In this document: positions 28,858 through 37,307 of the stretch, one piece after another
Position numbering within the stretch: the stretch's first letter is position 1
Layout of the letters: the number at the start of each line of letters is the position of its first letter
Assembly: GCF_003013715.1 (NCBI RefSeq)
Contig: NC_072812.1
Coordinates: 3,084,136-3,148,135 of the forward strand
DNA: 64,000 nt
Direction: 5' to 3'
Origin: Candidozyma auris
Taxonomy: Eukaryota > Ascomycota > Pichiomycetes > Serinales > Metschnikowiaceae
The notes under the pieces: model-generated
Databases searched by the model: none
What the model was told of the DNA's origin: nothing
The model's input: only the letters and a program-made list of their open reading frames with translations
Program-made: the position numbers and the translations under genes

Positions 28858-29640
28858 ATGACGACCATTCAAACAATTGGCAAGGATACGCTGATTGGAC
28901 AAGCGAAGGAGGTTTTCGATAATGCCATCAGCTCCTCGAACTCCGGACTTCGAAACCCTTCCAAGATCAAAGAAGAAATCACCCATCTCAAGCATTTCTC
29001 CTCCAAGCTCAAGTTCCAATATTTGGAGCAGGAGACCAGAGATAAATTCTTAAGGCTACTCCTTATTGATGAGAAGAGCATCTCAGAAGAGGATATAGAT
29101 AATATAGTTGGTGAAAATGGTCAGCTCAAGGAGTCACTAAAACAGCTCAAGAGAGAGATTGAGGCGCTGACAGAACAAGCTGAAAACGTGGCAGAGGAAG
29201 TCATAAGATTGAACGAAAAGCTCGCAAAAGAGAAGGAGGAAGCCCAAAAAGGATTGGACGAAGCGGCGCAACTACAAAAAGAGCTCGATCTGTTGATGGA
29301 GGAGTCTGAGAATGAACACTACAAGACGCTATTCCATTTCAAGAAGCTCATAGACTCCGATGATATAGGGCTTAGCGAAGCAATCAGCATTGCCAACAGC
29401 GCCGTGGAAAGTGACGAGGCCGCATTGAAGGAGGTCAGAGAGAAACTAGAAAAGGCCAAGAGAGAGCTTGCAGAAAAGAAGAGCCAGGAAGAAGAATTGA
29501 GGCGACGGGCAAGCGATTTAAAAAACCAAGTCGAAGATGGAGAAACGCAAGTGTTGAAGGGAGAGCAGCAGGAGTATGCGCAGAAGTTAGGAGACGTCAA
29601 GGGGTTGCTCAGTCGATTTGAAGGTAATATCCTGGTGTAG
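28858..29640 (+). CDS. Coiled-coil protein, putative Sos7/Kre28-type kinetochore subunit
   Basis: 260 aa. N-terminal segment IKEEITHLKHFSSKLKFQYLEQETRDKFLRLLL (read in pieces, residues 38-70) resembles the conserved KLKF-YLEQ-T--KFLR block of the Sos7/Kre28 family, the partner of Spc105/Knl1 at kinetochores. Residues 85-245 are almost entirely heptad-like coiled coil rich in Glu, Lys and Leu. Yeast Kre28 is 385 aa and S. pombe Sos7 264 aa, so length fits Sos7. The assignment rests on memory of that block and on the coiled coil; other coiled-coil families are possible. Confidence 0.6.
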   Translation: MTTIQTIGKDTLIGQAKEVFDNAISSSNSGLRNPSKIKEEITHLKHFSSKLKFQYLEQETRDKFLRLLLIDEKSISEEDIDNIVGENGQLKESLKQLKREIEALTEQAENVAEEVIRLNEKLAKEKEEAQKGLDEAAQLQKELDLLMEESENEHYKTLFHFKKLIDSDDIGLSEAISIANSAVESDEAALKEVREKLEKAKRELAEKKSQEEELRRRASDLKNQVEDGETQVLKGEQQEYAQKLGDVKGLLSRFEGNILV

Positions 29641-30202
29641 ACAACGTTTTATGGGAAGCTGAAATTCAACTGCAAGGATATTTGAACGTCTAAAGCTTTA
29701 TTTATCAATATGGGATTATACTTGAATAGAAGGTTTAGGACAATTTTCGGGTAAATGTGAACCACGTCCCAAAAAAAAAAAAAGTAACAAAGTTATAGAA
29801 TTTACATGAGAGGCATCTCGTCTCACGGGAGAACTCCACTTTTGAAAAGAGTTAATTTCAACTGAGGTGAATGTATTTACCTCATTCTTAAGGAGGGTTC
29901 AGGGTCTCTGACTGCTGCAAACCATTGAAATAAAGCCAGCTAACGTAATAATCCTCCTCGATCTCCTATCTCATCTCTAAATCAACAAAGCACGTCTAGT
30001 TAACAATAACCGACTCCATCAGAACAACAAATTAACTTTAACTACCTCGCTTTACCTATCCTTGCCCCCTCGTTATGTAATACCCTCACTCACACTGGCC
30101 AGTCGCACATGCCTCGGTTCGAGGTACGCCATACAAGTAACCCCATTATCATAGCTTCCCAAAGCGTGTCGTAAAGTTCTTTCTCCTTTCTTCTTTCCTA
30201 GC
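29641..30202. other. Intergenic, no gene seen
   Basis: 562 nt with a 13-A run at about 29770 and AT-rich stretches. A GGTTCGAGG string at 30116 recalls a tRNA T-arm, but no acceptor or anticodon stem pairs around it. Confidence 0.5.
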
Positions 30203-31084
30203 ATGGCTGCCACGTCAGTATTACCCGCAGTAGACACCAAGACCCCATTTATCCAGACGAAGAAGAGCGCCACAGAGAAGAATAAGGTAGTACAGGATCT
30301 ACTCAAGCTTATCGAGAAAGAATACCAACAAGGAAACCAGACCGTCACTAAGGACAAGTACGAGCAGCTTTTGAAGCTCAAGCGGGAACAGCAGAAGCAG
30401 CAGGAGCAACAAAAACAGCAGCAAAGAAAGCAACAGCAACTGCCCCCTTTACCTCCTCCTTTATACCCTCCAATCTTCCACAAGTTTTCAGTGCCCAAGC
30501 AGGAGCCTGAGACGCCATCTAGCCCAAAGAAGTTTCGCAAGAGAAAACAGAGATTCACATTCAAGAAGGTCGAGCACGTGGTAATTCTGATATTGGAGCT
30601 GCTAGCAAACATTCTTGACAACATGCACTTGTTTTCGAAACTCCCGATGTTCCCAGCGAAATTGGCTCATCTTTTGAAACACACCAACCGGTTGTGGGTG
30701 CTTATTTTGATTTTCTTGCTCCGAAAGACGATATCTCAGCTACTCAATGTGATACGCAAAGAACGCAAGGTGCGTACGGAGTTGTCCATCTTGAAGAACC
30801 AGTCTAACTCGAAGCTCTTGGAGGAGCCTGAGAAAAATGAAAATAACGTGCTTCTTAAGTACGAAAAAGTGCTCCGGGACTTGAAGTTCGATAAAATGAT
30901 GCTTCGCTTCGAACTCGTGGGGAACTTTTTGGACTTGACCTTTAACGTGATTGAGCTCTACGCCATGGCCGTGCCCGACTGGTTTATGAACTTCTTGAAC
31001 ATCGCCAGCATGGGTATGACCATCTACAGAATGAACAAAGACGATGAGTACATTGATGACGACATCACAGAGGACTTGATCTAA
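30203..31084 (+). CDS. Putative peroxisomal membrane protein, PEX11/PEX34-like
   Basis: 293 aa. Residues 1-115 are polar with a Gln/Lys-rich helix and a poly-Pro run, then a basic patch (FRKRKQRFTFKK). Two hydrophobic regions follow: about 126-180 (HVVILILELLANILDNMHLF and LWVLILIFLLRKTISQLLNVI) and about 235-272 (LRFELVGNFLDLTFNVIELY and WFMNFLNIASMGMTIYRM). This pattern, a membrane hairpin plus a KYEKVLRDLKFDKMMLRFE linker, resembles the C-terminal half of PEX11-family proteins and yeast Pex34, which control peroxisome number. Similarity is weak by eye; another organelle membrane is possible. Confidence 0.5.
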   Translation: MAATSVLPAVDTKTPFIQTKKSATEKNKVVQDLLKLIEKEYQQGNQTVTKDKYEQLLKLKREQQKQQEQQKQQQRKQQQLPPLPPPLYPPIFHKFSVPKQEPETPSSPKKFRKRKQRFTFKKVEHVVILILELLANILDNMHLFSKLPMFPAKLAHLLKHTNRLWVLILIFLLRKTISQLLNVIRKERKVRTELSILKNQSNSKLLEEPEKNENNVLLKYEKVLRDLKFDKMMLRFELVGNFLDLTFNVIELYAMAVPDWFMNFLNIASMGMTIYRMNKDDEYIDDDITEDLI

Positions 31085-31548
31085 TCTGTTGCGGGTTTGA
31101 ATCTCGACAATCGAGAATACTACCTTCTTAAAGAGCACCAGATGGCCCTTCGTCGTTTGCATGATAAAAAAAAAATCTTCGGCGAATATGCAAGTCACTC
31201 TGAGTTGGTGCTTCCGTTATTGTCTCTGTACTGTGCAAAATATGGCTCTATTTATTGCTACTTCCTGAAAGGCTTTGAGATTAGATTATCAGATCGATGA
31301 GGCGATACAACTACATCAACACTATATAATGAGGATACTGCGACATTTCCTTTGTCCTTTGTTTGCACGTTGTAGGTACACTCTCCCGCAAACAGTTGGC
31401 TTCCAATTAGAATCTCAAGCAGTCCCATCAAGACATAAACATAGATAGCAAAAGTATCAAGGCCCTAGGATCTGATTTAGAGTATAAAAAAATTTTTCCA
31501 TTCTTTAACTACTCTAGTAGTGATTGTGTTTCCCAGTGTAGGTACTGT
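31085..31548. other. Intergenic, DSL1 upstream region
   Basis: 464 nt; an A/T block AAAAAAATTTTT at about 31486 (RRPE-like) lies about 110 nt before the DSL1 start. No gene seen. Confidence 0.45.
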
Positions 31549-31605
31549 ATGTGCCACTACAACTTATCACGGTATCGCCAACCAGATCCAGCGAAGACAA
31601 AGTGA
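31549..31605 (+). other. 18-codon uORF overlapping the DSL1 start (TGATG)
   Basis: ATG at 31549 reads 18 codons to TGA 31603-31605. That TGA shares its last base with the predicted DSL1 ATG at 31605-31607. It is in a different frame from DSL1. The geometry is that of a termination-reinitiation or repressive uORF, provided transcription starts upstream of 31549. Confidence 0.4.
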
Positions 31606-33791
31606 TGCTAGCGCAACGCCTAGAAGAGAATAAGAGGCAACTCAGCGTCATTAATGATCGAATTGAGCAGTTCGCAAAGAATCTTCAACCTTCAAATCTC
31701 ATCATCAACGATGTGTCAGAGTTCCACAACAAGACTCTTTACCAGTTAGATAATGAACATCAGCAGACCACTTTGGCTGCACAGCAGCTCCAGCAACTTT
31801 GGATCCTCAAAAACTTGATCCACGAAACACAGCTTCTGTTTGATCCATTGAACGAAGGCAATTATGTCTGCGACAGCGTTGAGTTAGAAGGAATACTTCA
31901 GAACATCAAGAACCTAAAGCTGAAGATCGCCCCTTTTCTTAAAGACAACTACATCATTGGCTCGAATTTGCAGGAGTCGTATGAGAAAATTATCGAGTCC
32001 TACCGTCATCAATTGGGTGTTTTGTTTACACGTCATATACAGCAAGAACTGGCATCAGTGAGAATTTCCACTTCTCTCACAATAAATGAGCAAACTCATC
32101 TGCTCAAAGACTTCTTAAGAATAGTTTCAGACTTTGAGGTGTTTACTGGTGAAAATGTGGTGACAGAAACGCTCAATAGATTCAAGCAGCTGTGGGATAA
32201 GTTTCTTTTAGATCCACTCGTGAACAAGAAGAACTATCTCCTGCTATATTCTGAATCGGAAAACGAGACCGTCATTGAACTCGCAGATGCTCTTCCAGCT
32301 TCTCAATTTCTCTCGAAGTACTACTTTGACTCTGTTCGCAACTTTACAGCGTTCATTAACTTGCTAGAAAACCAGTCGTTCAAAAATTACTACCTGACAA
32401 AGATTAACAACAACATTGTGAACATGATTTCGGAAAACATCGAGCAGTTTATGAGCAACAGAGAGCTGCTCTCACAGGAATTGGTGAACACCGTTCAAGG
32501 TGCCCTGAAAACAGGTTGGAATATGCAGATTTCTAGATCGCTAGGTTCAGTTGACCAAATCGACAGCAGCATTAATAGACTCCACCTTGACTGGGTCACG
32601 TCCAAATACATCGATAAGGTCAGGAACTACTTTAATAGTTCAAAATTTGCAAAAGACTTGAAGATTTGCCAGAATATTGAGATCGAGAGACAAGAAGCCG
32701 CTTTTCAACCTCCTCCTCTTCCTCCTCCTCCTCCTCCAGCACAAAGCGAGCCTCAACCCTCAGCCCAGTCTGTTCTGGAACCTGAACAGGATGACGAAGT
32801 TGATTGGGATCAGCCTTGGGGATCAGATGAGGAACAGGCTGCTGGAGATGATGATGGTTGGGATCGCGATTGGGACGACGATTGGGACGATGACGACGAT
32901 GATGCGGTCAAAAAATCCCCCATAAAACCAAAACAACAAGCTCAGCTAAAGCCAGCCTCCATCCCTCAGACTGCTCCTTCCACACAAGTTGCGCCTCCTC
33001 CCCAGGCAACATACACAGACGTTGTAACTACAAGCTCTGTTATAGGCGCAGTTAAACAGATTGTCAGCGATTTTGTTTCTGAGACTGGACAGGAGAACTT
33101 GGACGAACTTCTTTATGCTGTTTGCGAATTTGCATTAACATCTTACCGACCTCTTCACGAGCTGCTTTTGTTATACAATGACCTTCAAGCGCTAGGTTAT
33201 GATGAAACCATAACCTTTGCAGAAGCACAATGGAAACATGCTCAAATTCAATTGCGTGGCCAGATAAGCCTCTTTTTGAGCTCTATTGACTTCACGAATA
33301 ATGGGGGCTCCTCTGGCTCCACCGAAGAGTCGGTTGGTATCACTGCTGCCATCAGCAACTTCAATAACAGTCTCACACAATTAGTCGAATCTGACATGGC
33401 TAACACCAACAAAGGACTCTTGAAATCTACGATCGTGGGCTTGTGCAACTACGCCAATACTTGGGTTTTAGACGGTATACTCTCTTCAACAGAGTTGACT
33501 GAGTTTCAGTGTGAAAAGTTCACTCTCGTTCTCGAGAGTCTTGGCGAGGTGGAGGCAAATGTGCTTCGCAGACTTGGGTCTGAAAGCAACAGATTGGCCA
33601 CATATAACAAGACTAAACAGGCCATTTTACTCTTGAACAATCATCTCAACGACATCATGGAGCATTTCTACCAGGGAGACTTCTTCGACTTCTCTACAGA
33701 GGAGTTGATTCAGGTGTTGAAAAGTGTATTTATAGCTAGTGGTCTAAGAGAGAACTGCATTCAGGAGATATTCGAAGTCCGGAGCAGTTAA
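31605..33791 (+). CDS. DSL1: Dsl1, ER tethering complex subunit (ZW10-related)
   Basis: 728 aa from the first in-frame ATG (31605; the longer ORF starts with GTG). Helical N-terminal region (about 1-370) is predicted to bind Tip20. The central part is Pro-rich, then strongly acidic with interspersed Trp (DEVDWDQPWGSDEE; DGWDRDWDDDWDDDDDD), the hallmark coatomer-binding lasso of Dsl1. The C-terminal helical domain ends LNDIMEHFYQGDFFDFSTEE...ELIQVLKSVF...GLRENCIQEIFEVR, closely matching the yeast Dsl1 end (LKEIMEMFYNGDFYLFATDE). Dsl1 with Tip20 and Sec39 captures COPI vesicles at the ER. Its stop codon abuts that of ATX1 with no base between. Confidence 0.94.
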   Translation: MLAQRLEENKRQLSVINDRIEQFAKNLQPSNLIINDVSEFHNKTLYQLDNEHQQTTLAAQQLQQLWILKNLIHETQLLFDPLNEGNYVCDSVELEGILQNIKNLKLKIAPFLKDNYIIGSNLQESYEKIIESYRHQLGVLFTRHIQQELASVRISTSLTINEQTHLLKDFLRIVSDFEVFTGENVVTETLNRFKQLWDKFLLDPLVNKKNYLLLYSESENETVIELADALPASQFLSKYYFDSVRNFTAFINLLENQSFKNYYLTKINNNIVNMISENIEQFMSNRELLSQELVNTVQGALKTGWNMQISRSLGSVDQIDSSINRLHLDWVTSKYIDKVRNYFNSSKFAKDLKICQNIEIERQEAAFQPPPLPPPPPPAQSEPQPSAQSVLEPEQDDEVDWDQPWGSDEEQAAGDDDGWDRDWDDDWDDDDDDAVKKSPIKPKQQAQLKPASIPQTAPSTQVAPPPQATYTDVVTTSSVIGAVKQIVSDFVSETGQENLDELLYAVCEFALTSYRPLHELLLLYNDLQALGYDETITFAEAQWKHAQIQLRGQISLFLSSIDFTNNGGSSGSTEESVGITAAISNFNNSLTQLVESDMANTNKGLLKSTIVGLCNYANTWVLDGILSSTELTEFQCEKFTLVLESLGEVEANVLRRLGSESNRLATYNKTKQAILLLNNHLNDIMEHFYQGDFFDFSTEELIQVLKSVFIASGLRENCIQEIFEVRSS

Positions 33792-34013
33792 TCAGCTGAT
33801 GGTCTTTCCGTCAATGACCTTCTTGCCTGTCTTTGCAATTGTGTTGTACACGGCATCATAGTCCAAAGTGTCGCTGGTGATGACATCCACAGTTTGCGAC
33901 TCCAAGGAGATTTTGGTGTCGGTGACACCGTCCAATCTGCCCAAAGCCTTCAGAACTGCGTTTGAGCAGCCTGAGCATGCCATTTTGACATTGAATTGAT
34001 ATTGGTGAGGCAT
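33792..34013 (-). CDS. ATX1: Copper chaperone Atx1
   Basis: 73 aa, exactly the yeast length. It carries Cu(I) through the cytosol to the Golgi P-type ATPase Ccc2. The heavy-metal-associated fold is complete: YQFNVKMACSGCSNAV with the M-x-C-x-x-C site (Met11, Cys13, Cys16), then VTDTKISLESQTVDVITSD, and the Lys of AKTGKKV near the metal site. Residue 21 is encoded by CTG where homologues have Asn or Ser. Convergent with DSL1, zero spacing. Confidence 0.96.
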   Translation of the reverse strand: MPHQYQFNVKMACSGCSNAVLKALGRLDGVTDTKISLESQTVDVITSDTLDYDAVYNTIAKTGKKVIDGKTIS

Positions 34014-34353
34014 TTGTGAATAAGAAAGTTGCTTACCAATTGACGACCACGGCGGTTAATTACCTTTATTGATAATGTCCTGCACACTGCTTTGTGGTTT
34101 ACCGAATACGGTCTCGGGTGAGATGACAATGAGAGTAATTCTGAGAGAAAAGTTAATGGCAAAAGGTGGTGATTCTGAATTAATGACAAGTGACACTCAA
34201 AGAGTATGGGAATTTGGGCCGTAATGCACCCTCATATCTCTTACTTAGTGTAATTCTCTGGTGAAGGGTGAAGAGCCGTGCTATCACGTCATCCAGATCT
34301 AGTTCTGGTGAATCTGGGATTATTCATGGACGCCTAATCACGTATGTCTACCC

Positions 34354-34406
<53 letters not shown>
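34354..34406. repeat. (TA)n-(TG)n microsatellite
   Basis: About 34 bases of alternating A and T followed by ten TG units, in the ATX1-REEP intergenic region. Likely length-polymorphic. Confidence 0.85.
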
Positions 34407-34470
34407 CGTTTGTCTCCAGCGTGCTGGTAGAAAGGTGTTGTCATTGTGGGGCACTGAGCAATCGACAGCT

Positions 34471-34505
34471 TTTCGCAGCCAGAACCCCTCGCACCAGTAT
34501 AAATA
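34471..34505 (+). promoter_or_regulatory. TTTCGCAGCCA motif plus TATA box
   Basis: Exact recurrent motif at 34471-34481, then TATAAATA at 34498-34505, then an A-rich leader and ATG at 34558. It has the arrangement of a strong yeast promoter, but only a 28-codon ORF follows. Confidence 0.55.
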
Positions 34506-34557
34506 CTTGAACTCAGGAATTCAACTAGGTGCTTCCCTACATTTTCCAATAAAAAAA

Positions 34558-34644
34558 ATGGTAAGCAAAAGTGCTTGTTTATCTCTCCAGCAGTTCACGG
34601 GTTGCGATGGTTTTGTCCGTGTTCGTCTTGAGCTGCATAGTTGA
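34558..34644 (+). other. 28-codon ORF downstream of a strong-looking promoter
   Basis: ATG in A-rich context (caataaaaaaaATGG), 28 codons beginning MVSKSACLSLQQFTG, stop at 34642-34644. The ATG is directly followed by GTAAGC, which could be a splice donor, but no branch site or acceptor in phase leads to a larger product; the downstream REEP acceptor (35178) is out of phase. It may be a short peptide, an ncRNA leader or a uORF-type element. Confidence 0.3.
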
Positions 34645-34832
34645 TGTGTGGAGGTAATAAGAAAAAAAAGGTCATCGATTCCCGAGGTTCAAAAGTACTG
34701 CAAAACTTTAAACCGACTCTGGCCCCAGAAAACCCACCTGAATAACCCGTCTTCACCCATCAACGTTTCCCAAATCCTATCCTTTCTGCTACTTGCACCA
34801 CAGCAATGCTCTTCCCACCCACCCACTTTCAG

Positions 34833-34843
34833 TGGCTGCGAAA
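34833..34843 (-). promoter_or_regulatory. TTTCGCAGCCA motif (reverse orientation)
   Basis: Exact reverse-complement copy, 269 nt before the REEP-family ATG at 35112. Confidence 0.5.
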
Positions 34844-35111
34844 AGCCCACCTACCTGCCCCAGCCCCAGCCCAGCAGAACCATACCAATTCAACTGGACC
34901 AAACAAAGAAAACATATCAGATACAAAAAACTTAAGCCCATAAACAGCATCTGCTCTATCACCTAGCATTGACTCCACAAAAAGTACATTCTCTCTTCTC
35001 GTAGCCTCAGGATCCTTCGCCTCCTTGTGTGGGTGCTCGCCCCTGCCTGCGTGCACATACCTTATCATACCGGCTTATCGCCATCACTGTTTGCAACACT
35101 TCTTTTCCCCC

Positions 35112-36070
35112 ATGTTTGGCATATTCAAGTACGTACACACAATTGCCGTCGCCTCCAAACTATCTTACTAACACGCAGTCTCTTTGTCGGCTCTATCTAC
35201 CCCGTTATCGCCTCTTACAAGGCGTATGATGACTACGCACGAGTGGCGTCTCTGTCGGCGGCCACCTCGGTCCAATTAGGCTCAGTGACTATCCCATTAG
35301 GCACAATGCTCAAGAGAGCCACTGCTGGCGGCGACGGGTCCGTCGAGGAGGACTTCTTGAACTCACGCTTGCTCACCGTCCAGATGTGGCTAGTGTACTG
35401 GATTGTCCATGTGAGCATTGGCATTGCCGAGCTGGCGCTCTTCTTGTCGTGGTTGCCCTTGTACTCGCTGTTCCGCCTTTTGGTGTCGGCGTGGCTCATT
35501 CTGCCCATTGTGTTGAGCTCGTTGCGTCTCAACAGAACCAAGGCCTTGAGCCCGGCCGAGGTGCAGCAGGAGTGGGTGGGTTTCTCGTCTCAGGGTTGCG
35601 GGTTGGTGTACTTCCAGTACCTTAAGCCGCTCTTTGACGACCATCTTCAGGCCATTGTCAATTTCAACTTTGAGCGGGTGTTGGACTCCGTAGCCAAGTT
35701 CTCGGGCGCCTCGACGTTGTTCTCCTATGCTGGGTCGATGCTCTTGAAGAACGCATTTCGAGACCAAACTTCTCGAGAGGCAGGTGCTCCTGGCGCTCAG
35801 TCGGCTGTTCCAAGAGAGACTCCGAAAGAAGGCTCCTCTGCGAGTGAAAATCTCATGAATGCTGCTCGTGATGCTGGCTTTGGCGCCGCCGCTGCTCACC
35901 TTCTGAATTTCTCAAATCTTGCAAAGAACCTTCAGCGGTCGGAACCCACAAAGGAGGACTTGGCCGACTATGACGTGGTCAACACCCCCTCGCCTTCCCC
36001 TCCTGAGGCTCAGGACCAGGACGTGAAACAGAGAACCGCCTCCAAGGAACACAAGAAGCTGTGGTGGTGA
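35112..36070 (+). CDS. TB2/DP1/HVA22 (REEP) family protein (spliced)
   Basis: join(35112..35128,35179..36070), 302 aa, starting MFGIFNLFVGSIYPVIASYKAYDD. Without splicing the ORF begins in unrelated sequence. The family signature is clear: IYPVIASYKA near the N-terminus, then QMWLVYWIVHVSIGIAELAL, FLSWLPLYSLFRLLVSAWLI and LPIV, forming membrane hairpins like those of Yop1 that curve ER tubules. It is much longer than Yop1 (180 aa), with an amphipathic middle and a polar tail (TPSPSPPEAQDQD). It is probably a Yop1 paralogue resembling the second HVA22 protein of other fungi; exact orthology uncertain. Confidence 0.88.
35129..35178 (+). other. REEP-gene intron, 50 nt
   Basis: Donor GTACGT, branch TACTAAC at 35166-35172, acceptor CAG ending at 35178, six bases after the branch motif. 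Exon 1 is 17 nt. Splicing converts AA|T to Asn and opens the family N-terminus. Confidence 0.9.
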
Positions 36071-36192
36071 TGATCATTTAGATTTGGGTGTGGTACGTTA
36101 GGTATCTGGTTAGTAATTCTTTTTCTATGGCTACAAATATCCACTATATACAATGAAGTTTAATTTCGACCCATCACAAAAATCCTCGGCTT

Positions 36193-37107
36193 TTATAATT
36201 TCAAAAACTGGGCCACCTTACGTCTGTCAATGGCCAGTTCCTCCTTGGCAACCATGGCATCGACTTTCTCCTTCAACACTTTCTGGGATTTTGCCGACAC
36301 GAACGTGTTGGGAAGTTCTGTCTTGTTGAAGATACCGTCAAAGGCATCTACAGGTCTCTCTGCGTCTGATTTGCCCATCAATCTCTTGGAGTACTCAAGC
36401 TGTTCCTTCATTCTCGTGTAGCCCATGTCCTGAGCCTTCTCTGGCAACTTAGGCCACACAAACGGCTCCTCCATGTCGATGGTCATGATTTTCAACTGGC
36501 GACTTCTGTGACGAGCAAAATCGTTCTGACGTCTCTTCCACACTCTTGGCGTTAGCTGAACAGTGACGTTAAGGGCTCTCAAGCCATATACATGCCAAAG
36601 GTAGTCCCTTAAGTCGAGCTTGTTGAAATTACGAGGGACGAGAAAACGGGCCTGGTACGGCGTGTGTCTTGCAAGCGGATGCAAAAGAATGACTCTGGCC
36701 TTGGGAAGGTACACTTTCTTATTGCCAACCTTGAAGTGAGGAAGGCCCATGGCGACTTCCTCCTGAAACCTCTCATAGTTTCTGCGAGCAACTTCATCGT
36801 TGTTACCTCTAAACTTCATTGGCACTGGCTTTCCTTCATTTTTATATAACTCTTTGATTGCAACAGCCGGGAAAAGCGTGTCTTTCACCAGCTGGGAGAG
36901 AAGCGGTTTTCTCTCCCTACGGAAACCGTATTTGGGAGGATTGAGGTCGACGTCGGCCACGTTGACCTTGGGGTAATCCTTGGGGGACATTTTGTGGTGG
37001 ACAAAGCGCCTAGGAATAGCCCTGGCCACGCCAGCCACGGCTCGAAGGATGGAGGTCATGGGTTGGTAGGTTGAGTAAGTTAGCGGTGGAGTGAAGATTT
37101 TCGCCAT
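36193..37107 (-). CDS. MRP20: Mitochondrial large-subunit ribosomal protein uL23m
   Basis: 304 aa from ATG 37107 (A at -3); an alternative ATG at 37059 (MTSILRAVAGVARAIPRRFVHH) would give a cleaner presequence. The core VYLPKARVILLHPLARHTPYQARFLVPRNFNKLDLRDYLWHVYGLRALNVT (read in pieces) and MTIDMEEPFVWP match yeast Mrp20. uL23m sits at the polypeptide exit. Head-to-head with RPB2, 200 nt apart. CACGTG at 37123-37128 lies just upstream. Confidence 0.93.
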   Translation of the reverse strand: MAKIFTPPLTYSTYQPMTSILRAVAGVARAIPRRFVHHKMSPKDYPKVNVADVDLNPPKYGFRRERKPLLSQLVKDTLFPAVAIKELYKNEGKPVPMKFRGNNDEVARRNYERFQEEVAMGLPHFKVGNKKVYLPKARVILLHPLARHTPYQARFLVPRNFNKLDLRDYLWHVYGLRALNVTVQLTPRVWKRRQNDFARHRSRQLKIMTIDMEEPFVWPKLPEKAQDMGYTRMKEQLEYSKRLMGKSDAERPVDAFDGIFNKTELPNTFVSAKSQKVLKEKVDAMVAKEELAIDRRKVAQFLKL

Positions 37108-37307
37108 AGTGAAGGGAAAATGCACGTGGTTAAGATCATGTGATTGATCAAGCTTTGTGTAGTTGACGATGTGAAGCGTTCTTTCACTATCGCCACTACG
37201 AGAGGTCGTCCCCGACCCAAAACTCACCATGCGAAAATTCCCACTCACCAAACAGAAACCCGTAGAGCCTTACTACCTTACCAGTTCTCCTTACAACCTC
37301 GTCCCAA
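37108..37307. promoter_or_regulatory. Shared divergent promoter MRP20-RPB2
   Basis: 200 nt separates the two start codons. It holds CACGTG at 37123-37128. No exact recurrent 11-mer. Confidence 0.6.

Noticed and set aside
30100..30130. GGTTCGAGG, tRNA T-arm-like string
   Set aside because: The flanks do not form T-stem, anticodon or acceptor stems.
31085..31115. GGTTTGAATCTCG resembling a tRNA T-arm after the PEX11-like gene
   Set aside because: Stem pairing fails and no upstream tRNA body is visible.
34648..34935. 95-codon ORF before the REEP gene
   Set aside because: Non-ATG start, Pro/Gln/Ser low complexity, no homology; lies in the promoter region.
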